Source of the DNA: a virus
DNA: 31,610 bases
Reading direction: 5' to 3' (one strand)
IMG/VR virus record: IMGVR_UViG_3300006868_000058
Span: 1-31,610 of that record
The translations under genes and the position numbers were made by a program. Shown here piece by piece: positions 22,487 to 30,437 of the stretch. The notes beneath the pieces were generated by a model that was not told where the DNA came from, did not search any database, and saw nothing but the letters and a program-made list of their open reading frames with translations. Position 1 is the stretch's first letter. Each line of letters begins with the position of its first letter.

Positions 22487-23405
22487 TTCTCTGGTCCTTC
22501 AGTAGTTGCGCCGCGTACTGTTCAGGTTTCAACCCAAGGCGCTTGGCGAGAGCAACCTGAGTGGAGGTCAGTTTGACTTTGCGTGGATTTGTTGCGCTGC
22601 GAGCAGCAGGGGCCACCACGTTGGCCGTTTTCCGAGGAGTAACGTCAACCTCTTCCGTTACACCGCCGAAGCGTTCGGGGAAACGCTTGCGCATTCCCTC
22701 GTTAATCTTAGCATAATACGTATCAGTGTTTGGATCAACACCACTACGTACCAATCGTTCATGAAGCCCGTAGGCTGCACCGGTCATCTCTTCATCCTTG
22801 CCAAACCAGTCGTTGTCAGCAAGCCATGCACGCTGGCGATCATCCAGCTGCGGAACCGGCGGGTTCTTTTGCTGGTACTGCTGATACGCCTGCTGAAGCC
22901 GTTCCGGGCTATACTCCGGCTGGACAGGCTGCGGACGCCAATTCTGCACGCGAGACAAGCTGTTCTGAGCTTCGACGAGGCGCTGCTGTGCCTCAACAAG
23001 CCCGTCGGAGTCACCGGCTTCGTACGCCATTTTGTAATCGCGTTTGGCCCGCTCTACTTCGGACTGATAGCGCATCTTTGCGCTTTCAACGACACTGTTC
23101 TGTCCCTTAGAAAGACGCTCACTGAGTCGCTGGTTTTCTTCGGCGGCACGCTGTGCGTACTGAATGGCCTCCTCTCGGAGACGGATCGCTTCTTGCTTCT
23201 GTCGTTCGGCTTCATGATACTCGAACTTCAGTTGCTTGATGCGCTTCTGCACGGACTCGCTGTACTTCTCGACTTCATCATCGTCGGGAAGGTCTGCTTT
23301 ATGGTCCTCCGCGAGGCGCGGTCTCTCTTCCGCGGGAACGTCATCTACGACTTCCAACTCGAAATCGTTGTCGTCGCGGTCGATCTGGTCAGTTTGTTCA
23401 GTCAT
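22479..23405 (-). CDS. Capsid scaffold protein
   Basis: A 308-residue protein with GAGGG before the ATG. It starts with a highly acidic stretch (DDNDFELEVVDDVPAEE...DDDEVEKYSE), then a coiled coil at about residues 50-150 (VQKRIKQLKFEYHEAERQKQEAIRLREEAIQYAQRAAEE...), a Gln/Pro-rich hinge (155-190), a WLADNDWFG...YYAKINEGMRKRFPERFGG block, and a basic C-terminal helical end (PRKVKLTSTQVALAKRLGLKPEQYAAQL). That layout, with a basic C-terminal helix to hold the capsid protein, is typical of scaffolds. It lies between portal and capsid genes. Confidence 0.85.
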   Translation of the reverse strand: MTEQTDQIDRDDNDFELEVVDDVPAEERPRLAEDHKADLPDDDEVEKYSESVQKRIKQLKFEYHEAERQKQEAIRLREEAIQYAQRAAEENQRLSERLSKGQNSVVESAKMRYQSEVERAKRDYKMAYEAGDSDGLVEAQQRLVEAQNSLSRVQNWRPQPVQPEYSPERLQQAYQQYQQKNPPVPQLDDRQRAWLADNDWFGKDEEMTGAAYGLHERLVRSGVDPNTDTYYAKINEGMRKRFPERFGGVTEEVDVTPRKTANVVAPAARSATNPRKVKLTSTQVALAKRLGLKPEQYAAQLLKDQRNG

Positions 23406-23408
23406 AGC

Positions 23409-23774
23409 TTATGCCCTCGTGTAGCCGCGAGGGTCGTCAACGACGGCCTCCACAGTATCGTCGTTGATGAGGCGGAACTCTTTTCCGCCAACCTTGAAGC
23501 GGGTTCCGGAGTAAGACCGGAAGATCACGAAGTCTCCCTCCTTACACCACGGCCCGTTCGGAAAACGATCACGGTCTGCGTACGCCTCACTACCGGCCTT
23601 CATCACGAAGCCAATAATGGACGCGGTAGACTCCGCGGCTTTCAACTTGTCGGGCATATAAACGCCACCTTCGGTCTTTTCATCAACCTCTAGCGTGGCG
23701 ATCAGGAGCCGGTATCCTTTCGGTTCCGGCAACTTGTGAACGATACTCTCGTCCACCGCAGTGGGTGTATACAT
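23409..23774 (-). CDS. GroES-like co-chaperonin
   Basis: A 121-residue protein with AGGGA before the ATG. The pattern follows GroES: LPEPKGYRLLIATLEV (strand 1), EKTEGGVYMPDKLKAAE (mobile loop with the GG-hydrophobic contact, residues 33-48), ASIIGFVMKAG, GDFVIFRSYSGTRFKVGGKEFRLINDDTVEAVV (closing strands). It would cap the host GroEL and help fold the capsid protein, as T4 gp31 does. Its place just upstream of scaffold and capsid fits. A 20-residue insert (SEAYADRDRFPNGPWCKEG) between strands is longer than in bacterial GroES. Confidence 0.8.
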   Translation of the reverse strand: MYTPTAVDESIVHKLPEPKGYRLLIATLEVDEKTEGGVYMPDKLKAAESTASIIGFVMKAGSEAYADRDRFPNGPWCKEGDFVIFRSYSGTRFKVGGKEFRLINDDTVEAVVDDPRGYTRA

Positions 23775-23815
23775 GCTTCCCTCTGTTCGCAGTGATTAAG
23801 GCTCACCGTTGCCTG

Positions 23816-23849
23816 CCCCGGCCCATCCGGGGTCGCCTCCGTTAGGAGG
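23816..23849 (-). other. Two adjacent stem-loops between genes
   Basis: The gap before the co-chaperonin gene holds CCCCGG-(5)-CCGGGG at 23816-23832 and CCTCC-GTTA-GGAGG at 23836-23849; the stop codon of the 60-residue gene lies in the loop of the second. No T-tract follows, so these look like mRNA processing or protection hairpins, not terminators. Confidence 0.5.
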
Positions 23850-24024
23850 ATATGTGCCGCTCTATCAACTCGCGGAGATCATCCTCAACCACATTGAACG
23901 CTTCTAGGCGGCCAACGATCCGCTGGTATCCGTCGTAATCTTTGACAGACCCAGCAGCGAGGTAGTCTTTAAGTTGCTCGCGGTATTCAGTCACCTTCTT
24001 TAGAAGGAGTTGTAGTTCGTCCAA
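23842..24024 (-). CDS. Small coiled-coil protein overlapping the portal gene (60 aa)
   Basis: A helical protein overlapping the portal 3' end by 38 bases. No ATG is in frame. The TTG at 24024 has AAGGGAG six bases upstream and is preferred to an earlier TTG at 24054. The product reads DELQLLLKKVTEYREQLKDYLAAGSVKDYDGYQRIVGRLEAFNVVEDDLRELIERH, two helices with a SVKDYDGYQRIVG turn. I recall such two-helix proteins next to phage portal genes; the role is unknown. Confidence 0.7.
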   Translation of the reverse strand: MDELQLLLKKVTEYREQLKDYLAAGSVKDYDGYQRIVGRLEAFNVVEDDLRELIERHISS

Positions 24025-26518
24025 GGTTTGCTCCCTTTGCCAAGTCAGTGGCAATCTTCACGCCCAGCTTCGCACCTTCTGTCTTCTCTTTGCGAGAGTT
24101 GGCGTCCAACTGCGTAGCCATACGGGCGCTGATATTCGCAGCATCACGCTGCATGTCGGCGTCGAGACGCTCCTGCTGAACCGCCAAGTTGCCTGCCTTT
24201 GCGGCGGTGTCCATCTTGAAGCGTTCCAGCTCCATGATGGCGTTGTGCTTCGCTTGATCCTCTTTCAACTTGATCTCGCGGGCTTTCAACTCCAGCTCCG
24301 CACGCTGGATCTGCGTAAGCGGGTCCTGCTCTTGCTGCTGGGCCTGCTGCTGTGCAGCCTCTGCTTGGTTACCCTTGAGCAGCTTGTCTGCGGCCATAGC
24401 CGCCATGCGGGACACTTCAAGCTCCACATCCTCGGGCAGCGGAGCCTCCGGATTAGGCAGTTCGACACCAAGGCGTTTCTGTATCTCCACGCGGTACTGC
24501 AGGGCGATGTGCTCGGTGATATGCGCCGACATAGCGTTCATGATCGCAGGCGCGAAGGGTGACTGTCCGACCATCTGCTGGATCTTCGGGTCTTGAGCCA
24601 TAGCCATATGGACCTGAATGTGTGCTTGGTGGTCCTGATACGCAAAGGCCTTAACCGGCTCCTGCTTGAGGATCGCCATGTTTTCAGTGACCGGATCAGC
24701 AGGCTTGATGTCGTCAGGCAACTTGATGATGTCGTCTGCGTCCTGAATCCCCAGCACCTCCAGCATCTGACGATGTAGCTTACCCATATCATAGAGCTGC
24801 GGAGCCTGCTGAGCCAACTGCAGTGCAGACTGATACTGCACGACTCGCTGCGCCATAGTCGCGGCGTTCGGATCAGACACGGGGATTACGTCCACACGAC
24901 CGTCGAAGTCTTCGATTCGGTTAAAGGTCTCGCCGTCTTCGGCCTCCATGTAGGAGTATTCGGCGGGCATGTAGTCGTGGATTACACGAGCCAACAAACG
25001 AAGCTCGTTCTTCATGGCGGCATGCAGGCGAGCCTGTACACCCGACATGACCTTCAGAGACCGTTCGAGCAGGGCCAGTGTCGTACCGACCGGTGCTTCC
25101 GGGTTCATATTCCCGACCTGAATATCGGCCACGGAGCCAATGCGGCGTCCTTCCTCAACCACATTTCCCAGCAGTTGGTACAAGACACCCGACGGTTCTT
25201 TATACGGTAGGAACGTAATAGAATCGCGAATGGCTCCGCCCGGGATGTCAACGTCTCGGAACTCTCCCGGCATGATAGGCGTATCGTCCCCACGAATACG
25301 CATACCACGGGCTTTAAGACCGCCGGGAAGGTTAGACAATGTGCCTGCGTCGATCAGCTGGCGCATGATAGACGTTGCAGACTTAGCCAGACCACCAATC
25401 AGATGGATCAGACCTGTACCGTAGAACCCAAGGCCCGGCAGATACTTATAATGCACGAAGTGCATCAGCTTCTTTTTCTTCGGGTCGTCTTCGTCATAGT
25501 TGCGACGAATCGACAGCACGGTACGGGACGACTTGTCGATAGTAATAATGTATGGCCGTGCAACACCGTCAGGGTCGTCAAACCCCTCCGGCATGTTCAT
25601 GTCCACGTGCATCTCTAGCAACGTATGACGGTCGTCATCGTCCAGTGTGGCTTCTTCCCCGTCGAGATCATCATACTTCTCTTGGATGTCAGAAATATCT
25701 GCGGTGGGGGCAGGAAGGTCTACATCACGATAGAAGCCGCTGATCTGCAACTTCAAGATTTCGTTGGCGTCCTTCTTCATGACGTGCGTATAGCGCGAGC
25801 AGGTCTGTAGATCAGACGCCCCATACGACACCACAAAGTCCTCTACGGGCACGAACATAGCCACCGGGCGCTCCCGGATCGGATCATAGTAGACTTTCTT
25901 AAACGCAGAACCAGCCAATGGGAGACGGAACAACATCTGCTCCATTTCGTCACGGTATTCTGTCATTTCTTCGGTTAGCTGATAGTTCAGCTCGTTCTGG
26001 ACGCGTTCGGCCTGCTTGAATTTTTCAGGCGTCAACTTGCCGAGAATCTTTGACTTCGCAGGGCCAGAGGCAGGGAATATCTCACCCATAGCTTGCGCTT
26101 GAAACCGCACAACGGCTTCCGTAAGCAGGGGGTGGAACACCCCCGACGCACCCTGCCATGGCTGACTACGATCTTCGACCTTGAAACCCAAAAGGTCCAG
26201 ACCCTTCATGTACGCCGCGGCCCAATCCTTGCGAGACCGACGATCAGCCTCGAACTCCTGAACCAACTCGCTGGCCATCGACTCCAGTATATCTTCGTCA
26301 ATGAAATCAGCGAGGTTCGCGGTATGGTCCGGACCAAGAAGGGCATCACTGACTCCGCCAGTGAAATCAAGGATCATACCACCATCATCGGTTTCGATAG
26401 AGATTGCATCCGGATTGACGATCTCCAGTTCGAGATCGGCTTCATCCAGTTCCATGTCATCATCCTCAAGCGCCTCTGGAGGAATCTGAAATGGTGTTTG
26501 TACTTTATCGACAGCCAT
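23987..26518 (-). CDS. Portal protein, P22 gp1-like
   Basis: An 843-residue protein with AAGGAG before its ATG. An acidic N-terminus (1-75) leads to WAAAYMKGLDLLGFKVEDRSQPWQGASGVFHPLLTEAVVRFQAQAMGEIFP and GSAFKKVYYDPIRERPVAMFVPVEDFVV, a pattern of large podovirus portals. Later parts include FVHYKYLPGLGFYGTGLIHLIGGLAKSATSIMRQLIDAGTLSNLPGGLKARGMRI and NPEAPVGTTLALLERSLKVMSGVQARLHAAMKNELRLLA. Residues about 690-843 are a long Gln/Ala/Lys-rich helical region like the P22 barrel. The dodecamer forms the packaging and ejection channel. It follows TerL and two low-complexity genes, which is unusual spacing. Confidence 0.92.
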   Translation of the reverse strand: MAVDKVQTPFQIPPEALEDDDMELDEADLELEIVNPDAISIETDDGGMILDFTGGVSDALLGPDHTANLADFIDEDILESMASELVQEFEADRRSRKDWAAAYMKGLDLLGFKVEDRSQPWQGASGVFHPLLTEAVVRFQAQAMGEIFPASGPAKSKILGKLTPEKFKQAERVQNELNYQLTEEMTEYRDEMEQMLFRLPLAGSAFKKVYYDPIRERPVAMFVPVEDFVVSYGASDLQTCSRYTHVMKKDANEILKLQISGFYRDVDLPAPTADISDIQEKYDDLDGEEATLDDDDRHTLLEMHVDMNMPEGFDDPDGVARPYIITIDKSSRTVLSIRRNYDEDDPKKKKLMHFVHYKYLPGLGFYGTGLIHLIGGLAKSATSIMRQLIDAGTLSNLPGGLKARGMRIRGDDTPIMPGEFRDVDIPGGAIRDSITFLPYKEPSGVLYQLLGNVVEEGRRIGSVADIQVGNMNPEAPVGTTLALLERSLKVMSGVQARLHAAMKNELRLLARVIHDYMPAEYSYMEAEDGETFNRIEDFDGRVDVIPVSDPNAATMAQRVVQYQSALQLAQQAPQLYDMGKLHRQMLEVLGIQDADDIIKLPDDIKPADPVTENMAILKQEPVKAFAYQDHQAHIQVHMAMAQDPKIQQMVGQSPFAPAIMNAMSAHITEHIALQYRVEIQKRLGVELPNPEAPLPEDVELEVSRMAAMAADKLLKGNQAEAAQQQAQQQEQDPLTQIQRAELELKAREIKLKEDQAKHNAIMELERFKMDTAAKAGNLAVQQERLDADMQRDAANISARMATQLDANSRKEKTEGAKLGVKIATDLAKGANLGRTTTPSKEGD
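24031..24037 (-). promoter_or_regulatory. Ribosome binding site before a TTG start
   Basis: Minus-strand AAGGGAG six bases before the TTG at 24024-24022. It decides the start of the 60-residue protein and lies inside the portal coding sequence. Confidence 0.6.
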
Positions 26519-26527
26519 GATGGCTCC

Positions 26528-27316
26528 TTACCTCATTGCATAGGACGGTGCAGTGCGGGGACCGCCCGACATCTGGTCAGAACGCATTTGCGGGCCACCC
26601 TTGCCGCCCATGCCGCCCATCTGGGGCTGCATAGGCGGACGGCCAAAGCCGCCAAAGCCGCCAAAGCCGCCAAACCCACCAAACCCGCCACCAAACTGCG
26701 GAGGCATAGGCGGACGGCCAAAGCCGCCAAAGCCGCCAAACCCACCAAACCCGCCACCAAACTGCGGAGGCATAGGCGGACGGCCAAAGCCGCCCATCTG
26801 TTGTTGCATCGCAAGCATCTGTGCAAGACCACTGGCCATCGGCGGGCGGGTAAAACCGCCCGGCGGCATCTGCCTCATACTGTCGGGCACGGACCGAACG
26901 TCCGACATTCTAAATGGCAGCCTCTGCCCGCCCTGCATGTTGTTCGTCTGTGGTTGTAATCTTCCCGAGCGGTACTGATCGTATCGCTCCGCGAGAACCG
27001 GATCGACCATCTTGCCTTCGTATTCAACCAGCGGACGTAACTCTTGTGTGGTCGGACCCATCAAAGACGACCTAGAAAACTCGTCTATGGACATAAGCGG
27101 CTGCGCTGGCTGAACTTGCGGTCGGAACGGAGCCATGCCGCCACCCCGTGGACCCATGTCAGGAGCGTAACCGCCCTTTGGCCTAGAACCACCTTTGCCA
27201 CCCATGCCGCGGGCCATCGGCTGGCGTGCAGGCATCACAGCGGGACGAGGGCCGTACATACGATCATTTACAGCGTCCATTGTCGCCTGCGACGTTCCGG
27301 GTGCAAAACTGGTCAT
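26528..27316 (-). CDS. FG-repeat-like low-complexity protein (262 aa)
   Basis: A 262-residue protein with an ATGA overlap at 27313-27316. The first 70 residues are rich in Gly, Pro, Met and Arg (PMARGMGGKGGSRPKGG, MGPRGGGMAPFRP). A short folded-looking stretch is at 75-145 (LMSIDEFSRSSLMGPTTQELRPLVEYEGKMVDPVLAERYDQYRSGRL). Residues 174-238 repeat GGFGRPPMPPQF and GGFGGFGG, encoded by a tandem DNA repeat of 75 and 66 bases plus a partial third copy. Such FG and Arg/Pro sequences favour weak multivalent contacts. I do not recognise a family. It lies between terminase and portal, so a head or packaging role is possible. Confidence 0.75.
   Translation of the reverse strand: MTSFAPGTSQATMDAVNDRMYGPRPAVMPARQPMARGMGGKGGSRPKGGYAPDMGPRGGGMAPFRPQVQPAQPLMSIDEFSRSSLMGPTTQELRPLVEYEGKMVDPVLAERYDQYRSGRLQPQTNNMQGGQRLPFRMSDVRSVPDSMRQMPPGGFTRPPMASGLAQMLAMQQQMGGFGRPPMPPQFGGGFGGFGGFGGFGRPPMPPQFGGGFGGFGGFGGFGGFGRPPMQPQMGGMGGKGGPQMRSDQMSGGPRTAPSYAMR
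26630..26794 (-). repeat. Tandem 75/66-bp repeat encoding GGF/RPPM units
   Basis: Unit one is 26630-26704 and unit two 26705-26770; a partial third begins at 26771. They are nearly identical, differing by one 9-base GGF unit, which suggests recent duplication or slippage. Confidence 0.9.
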
Positions 27317-28194
27317 GCGTAGCCACCTCCAAAGAAGCCACCAACCCCAGCGGCCATGTTGTTACCTTGTCCGCCCCCCTTGCCACCATAGCCATAAGAC
27401 GGCGTGCTATAGGCATTATACTGAGGAGCGATACGAAATCCACTGGCCGACGGTTGCTGCATGCCATAGCCACCGTAGCCGCCGTAGCTGCCGTATGACG
27501 GCTGCTGCATGCCATAGCCACCGTATGACGGTTGCTGCATGCCATAGCCACCGTATCCATAGGAAGGCTGTCCGTAAGCCATAGCAGGTGGCTGCATGCC
27601 ATAGCCACCATAATTGTATGATGTCTGCATCGGCATAACTTGCGGGAGGTAGGACGCCAACATCTCGTTCAGACGAGACACCTGCGAAGAATACGGTGTG
27701 AATGACGGCTGTGTGTAGGAAGGAGTAGAATTAAAAAACTGAGTAACCGCAGGGGAGGGGACATATGAAAATTCAGGGGCTTCGATAGCGATACCACGGG
27801 GAGCGTTAGGATCACCCGCGGCTGAAGAGGGCAGAAAACGGCGTCCTTCAGAGCCTTCACCTTGGCTGACATACCCACCATAGGAACTACCTGCGCCCTC
27901 TCGGCCCGGATCAAAATAGCGGGCAATCCCAGTGGCCCGTATACCCGAGCCGCTCGGCGTGGCTCCTATGGCGTTGGACGTACGCCCAATCCACCCGCCC
28001 GGGCTGCTGGTGTTCTGACGATTCTCGCCCGCGCCTAGAGTACCACCCCCGGCAACATAGTCAGCGTTCGAGCCAGAGTAGAAATAGTCACCCGCGCCGC
28101 CAGCACCGCCGCCGTTGACCATATCCAGCTGCTTGTCGGCAAAATTTATCTTGCCATCGTTGTTTGCGTCGTACCCGCCGTAGCCCGACCCCAT
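27313..28194 (-). CDS. Gly/Tyr/Gln-rich low-complexity protein with EF-hand-type loop (293 aa)
   Basis: A 293-residue protein. The frame is open further, but the ATG at 28194 has AAGGAG eight bases upstream. Residues 9-20 are DANNDGKINFAD, a perfect match to the calcium-binding EF-hand/dockerin loop (D-x-N-x-D-G-x-I-x-x-x-D). The middle (30-190) is Gly/Ser rich with a helix at about 170-185 (SQVSRLNEMLASYLP). Residues 192-248 repeat YGGYGMQQPSYG, a composition close to prion-like [G/S]Y[G/S] domains. The end is GKGGGQGNNMAAGVGGFFGGGYA. It is co-translated with the FG-rich gene. No family recognised; a structural or condensate-forming role is inference. Confidence 0.75.
   Translation of the reverse strand: MGSGYGGYDANNDGKINFADKQLDMVNGGGAGGAGDYFYSGSNADYVAGGGTLGAGENRQNTSSPGGWIGRTSNAIGATPSGSGIRATGIARYFDPGREGAGSSYGGYVSQGEGSEGRRFLPSSAAGDPNAPRGIAIEAPEFSYVPSPAVTQFFNSTPSYTQPSFTPYSSQVSRLNEMLASYLPQVMPMQTSYNYGGYGMQPPAMAYGQPSYGYGGYGMQQPSYGGYGMQQPSYGSYGGYGGYGMQQPSASGFRIAPQYNAYSTPSYGYGGKGGGQGNNMAAGVGGFFGGGYA
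27440..27620 (-). repeat. Repeats encoding YGGYGMQQPSYG units
   Basis: A block containing GTTGCTGCATGCCATAGCCA or close variants recurs several times (about 27452, 27500, 27530 and 27590). They encode the GGYGMQQP units of the Gly/Tyr-rich protein. Confidence 0.75.
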
Positions 28195-28254
28195 ACGCTG
28201 TCTCCTTGCCCTAACACGGTGGACTATACCGTGAAACACCCCAATCTGGCAATG

Positions 28255-29817
28255 TCAGTAATAGTCTGCCTTCCTACGGTAGTTGAAGTCCTCCTCCGGC
28301 TCGTCCGTGGGCAGTCGAATGAACCCGCCCTGACGGAACCGCAGCAGTGCCATAACCGTAGAGTCAACCAAGTCGTCGTGTGACCCGTACGGGAATGACG
28401 CCACTTCTTCAATGACCTCCTCAGCCCACCGTTTAGGCGGTGCCCAGACCATCCCAGAGGCCAAAATGTCCGCAACGGAGTTCAGGCGGGCCAACTTGTC
28501 CCCTGTACCGCGGTGCGGTGTGTACTCCTGCAGCGGGATACCCATCCGGCGCAGTTCTTGATAGATAGCCACCCCCGCACTCTTCTTTTCCACAATGAAG
28601 CTGTCCGGCTCCCACTCTTTCCAGTGCTCTAGGCACAGAGCCTTCAGTTCCGGGAAGTCCAGACGCTCTTTGACAGCATTCAACAATATCAGCCCGGGTT
28701 CCCCCGTGTCCTCGTTGTAGAATACCCCCCACGTCGTCAGTGCGGTGAAGTCGGCACGGTTATGTTTCTCTGCCGCGGCGTCGAGTGACGATATAATGTA
28801 TTCGCACGCGGGGGGTCGTTCCTTACCCCATGTGTTCCACCACTCCCGCTTGACGATTGACGCTTCTTCGGACGTGGGGTTCTGCTGATACTGAGCGTTC
28901 CACTGGAACAGCGGCATCGACGCCTTGGTGCGGTGCAGGGCAGGCAGGTCGAAGAACTCCGGCCAGAGCGCTTTCTCCTTAGTCCGACCCTTCTTGTCCT
29001 CCACCTCCATGATGGCAGGCAGTTCGACAACCTCATATTGATCCGAGCCTTCGTTTTGTACCATATCTCGTACAACGCGTCCGGTGAGATCATCCATGTG
29101 CCAACGTGTCTGCACGACCGCTACGCGCCCCCCGGGCATCAGACGGGTACGGGCACCGAATGTGAACCACTCGTAGGCCTTCTCGAACACTTCGAAGTTA
29201 CCGTTCAGCACGTCCTGTTCTGAGTGGGGGTCGTCGATCAACAACAAGTCCGCACCGCGACCGGCCAAGGCCGACCCGACGCCGCAGGCGAAATACTCGC
29301 CTCCCGCGTTCGTGTTCCACCGACCGGCCGACTTACTGTCTGCAGCCAGCGTCACTGCCGGAAAAACTTTCCGGAAATCCTCAGACGCGATGAGGTTACG
29401 GACTTTGCGACCAAAGTCTACCGCGAGATCCGTGGTGTGCGACACCATCATGACTTTCTTGTTCGGATTGCGACCCAAGAACCACGCAGGGTAATATACT
29501 GAGACCAACTGCGACTTACCGTGACGAGGCGGCATGTTTACGCAGATCCGGTCCTTATCCCCGGCCTCAATAGCCATAAGCTGATCCGCAAGGATGCGGT
29601 GGTGTCGGCCTACCTTATAATCAGGTTGCATGGCCTTGCAGAACTCAATCAGGTCGTCCTGCACCGCCTTTTGGGCGTTTCTACGCTCCAACTCCTCCAG
29701 TTGTTCGCTGATGGCCGCGACTTCCCGGTCCGACAGATTGTCTATATTTTGAAGCAGCAGCTGAAGCTCAGCTTCGCTGAATCCGAGGTCGCTGACTGGC
29801 TCCACAGTGTCTTTCAT
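28255..29817 (-). CDS. Terminase large subunit (TerL)
   Basis: A 520-residue packaging motor. ATPase: Walker A PPRHGKS (96-102), Walker B LLLIDD (191-196), coupling motif QTRW (236-239). Nuclease: candidate metal ligands Asp346 (ISSLDAA), Glu410 (FIVEKKSAG) and Asp481/Asp482 (GSHDDLVDS). The N-terminal 60 residues are helical with LLLQNIDNLSDREVAAISEQLEELERR, perhaps contacting TerS. The ATG overlaps the TerS stop (ATGA at 29814-29817). It cuts concatemeric DNA and drives it through the portal into the prohead. Confidence 0.96.
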   Translation of the reverse strand: MKDTVEPVSDLGFSEAELQLLLQNIDNLSDREVAAISEQLEELERRNAQKAVQDDLIEFCKAMQPDYKVGRHHRILADQLMAIEAGDKDRICVNMPPRHGKSQLVSVYYPAWFLGRNPNKKVMMVSHTTDLAVDFGRKVRNLIASEDFRKVFPAVTLAADSKSAGRWNTNAGGEYFACGVGSALAGRGADLLLIDDPHSEQDVLNGNFEVFEKAYEWFTFGARTRLMPGGRVAVVQTRWHMDDLTGRVVRDMVQNEGSDQYEVVELPAIMEVEDKKGRTKEKALWPEFFDLPALHRTKASMPLFQWNAQYQQNPTSEEASIVKREWWNTWGKERPPACEYIISSLDAAAEKHNRADFTALTTWGVFYNEDTGEPGLILLNAVKERLDFPELKALCLEHWKEWEPDSFIVEKKSAGVAIYQELRRMGIPLQEYTPHRGTGDKLARLNSVADILASGMVWAPPKRWAEEVIEEVASFPYGSHDDLVDSTVMALLRFRQGGFIRLPTDEPEEDFNYRRKADYY

Positions 29818-30437
29818 TCTTCATCCCATGCGTTGTCGAGCGCCACCGAAGACATAGGCTCGACTTCGACCACCTCTGCATCCACGACGTCCTCTCCGAC
29901 AAGTCGGGACAACTTCTGCCGCAGGGAATCCCGCAGCTCATCAGACGTACGATGCGTCACCGTAACCTCGCTACGCTCTGCAAACAGTCCGACATCGCTG
30001 ACCTTACCAAGCAGTTCCAGTGCCTTGATCCGAATACGAGGGTCAGGGTTGTCCGTCTCCTCCAGCAGCTTGTTCGTCACGTAGTTCCGCACCTGCTCGG
30101 CATCATCTACGATCCTATGGCTGAATTGCCGGAGTTGGTGGTCAATCGCACGCAGGGCTGAGGGTGTCATGGTACCTATCCGTCTCTCTGTCATGGCCTT
30201 TGTCGCCGCATCTGGGTCTCTTGCATAATCCATCAGCACCGAGCCTGCCGTTTCGCAGTCGTCCGAACCAAGGACGACCTTTAGTCCGTGAGTCGCCAGC
30301 AGCTCCACCGTTTTCGCAGCTGCGGCCATGTGTTCTGGCAGCGACTCCGTAGGTGGCGCGCTGCCATGCTTAAAGCTCAGCCCATCAGGCATCGGTACGT
30401 CTGACTCAGGCACAAGAGATAGTGTCATGTGGTGCAT
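29814..30437 (-). CDS. Terminase small subunit-like protein (TerS)
   Basis: A 207-residue protein immediately upstream of TerL. It has ATKAMTERRIGTMTPSALRAIDHQLRQFSHRIVDDAEQVRNYVTNKLLEETDNPDPRIRIKALELLGKVSDVGLFAERSEVTVTHRTSDELRDSLRQKLSRL, a pattern I recall as TerS or a TerS-like partner in marine phages. All helix plus an acidic C-terminus (VVDAEVVEVEP). It would recognise the packaging site. Start is ATG at 30437; ATG at 30428 is an alternative, and neither has a strong Shine-Dalgarno. Confidence 0.75.
   Translation of the reverse strand: MHHMTLSLVPESDVPMPDGLSFKHGSAPPTESLPEHMAAAAKTVELLATHGLKVVLGSDDCETAGSVLMDYARDPDAATKAMTERRIGTMTPSALRAIDHQLRQFSHRIVDDAEQVRNYVTNKLLEETDNPDPRIRIKALELLGKVSDVGLFAERSEVTVTHRTSDELRDSLRQKLSRLVGEDVVDAEVVEVEPMSSVALDNAWDEE

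Noticed and set aside
22506-23693. Plus-strand open frame of 395 codons over scaffold and co-chaperonin
   Set aside because: It lies opposite two well-supported minus genes, and its sequence has no recognisable domain.
23785-23836. Seven-codon leader peptide within the hairpin before the co-chaperonin gene
   Set aside because: A GGAGG precedes an ATG with seven codons (MGRGRQR), but such short frames are common by chance and nothing links it to control.
28195-28239. Longer start for the Gly/Tyr-rich gene
   Set aside because: The added residues (MFHGIVHRVRARRQR) are unlike the rest, and the ATG at 28194 has AAGGAG at good spacing.
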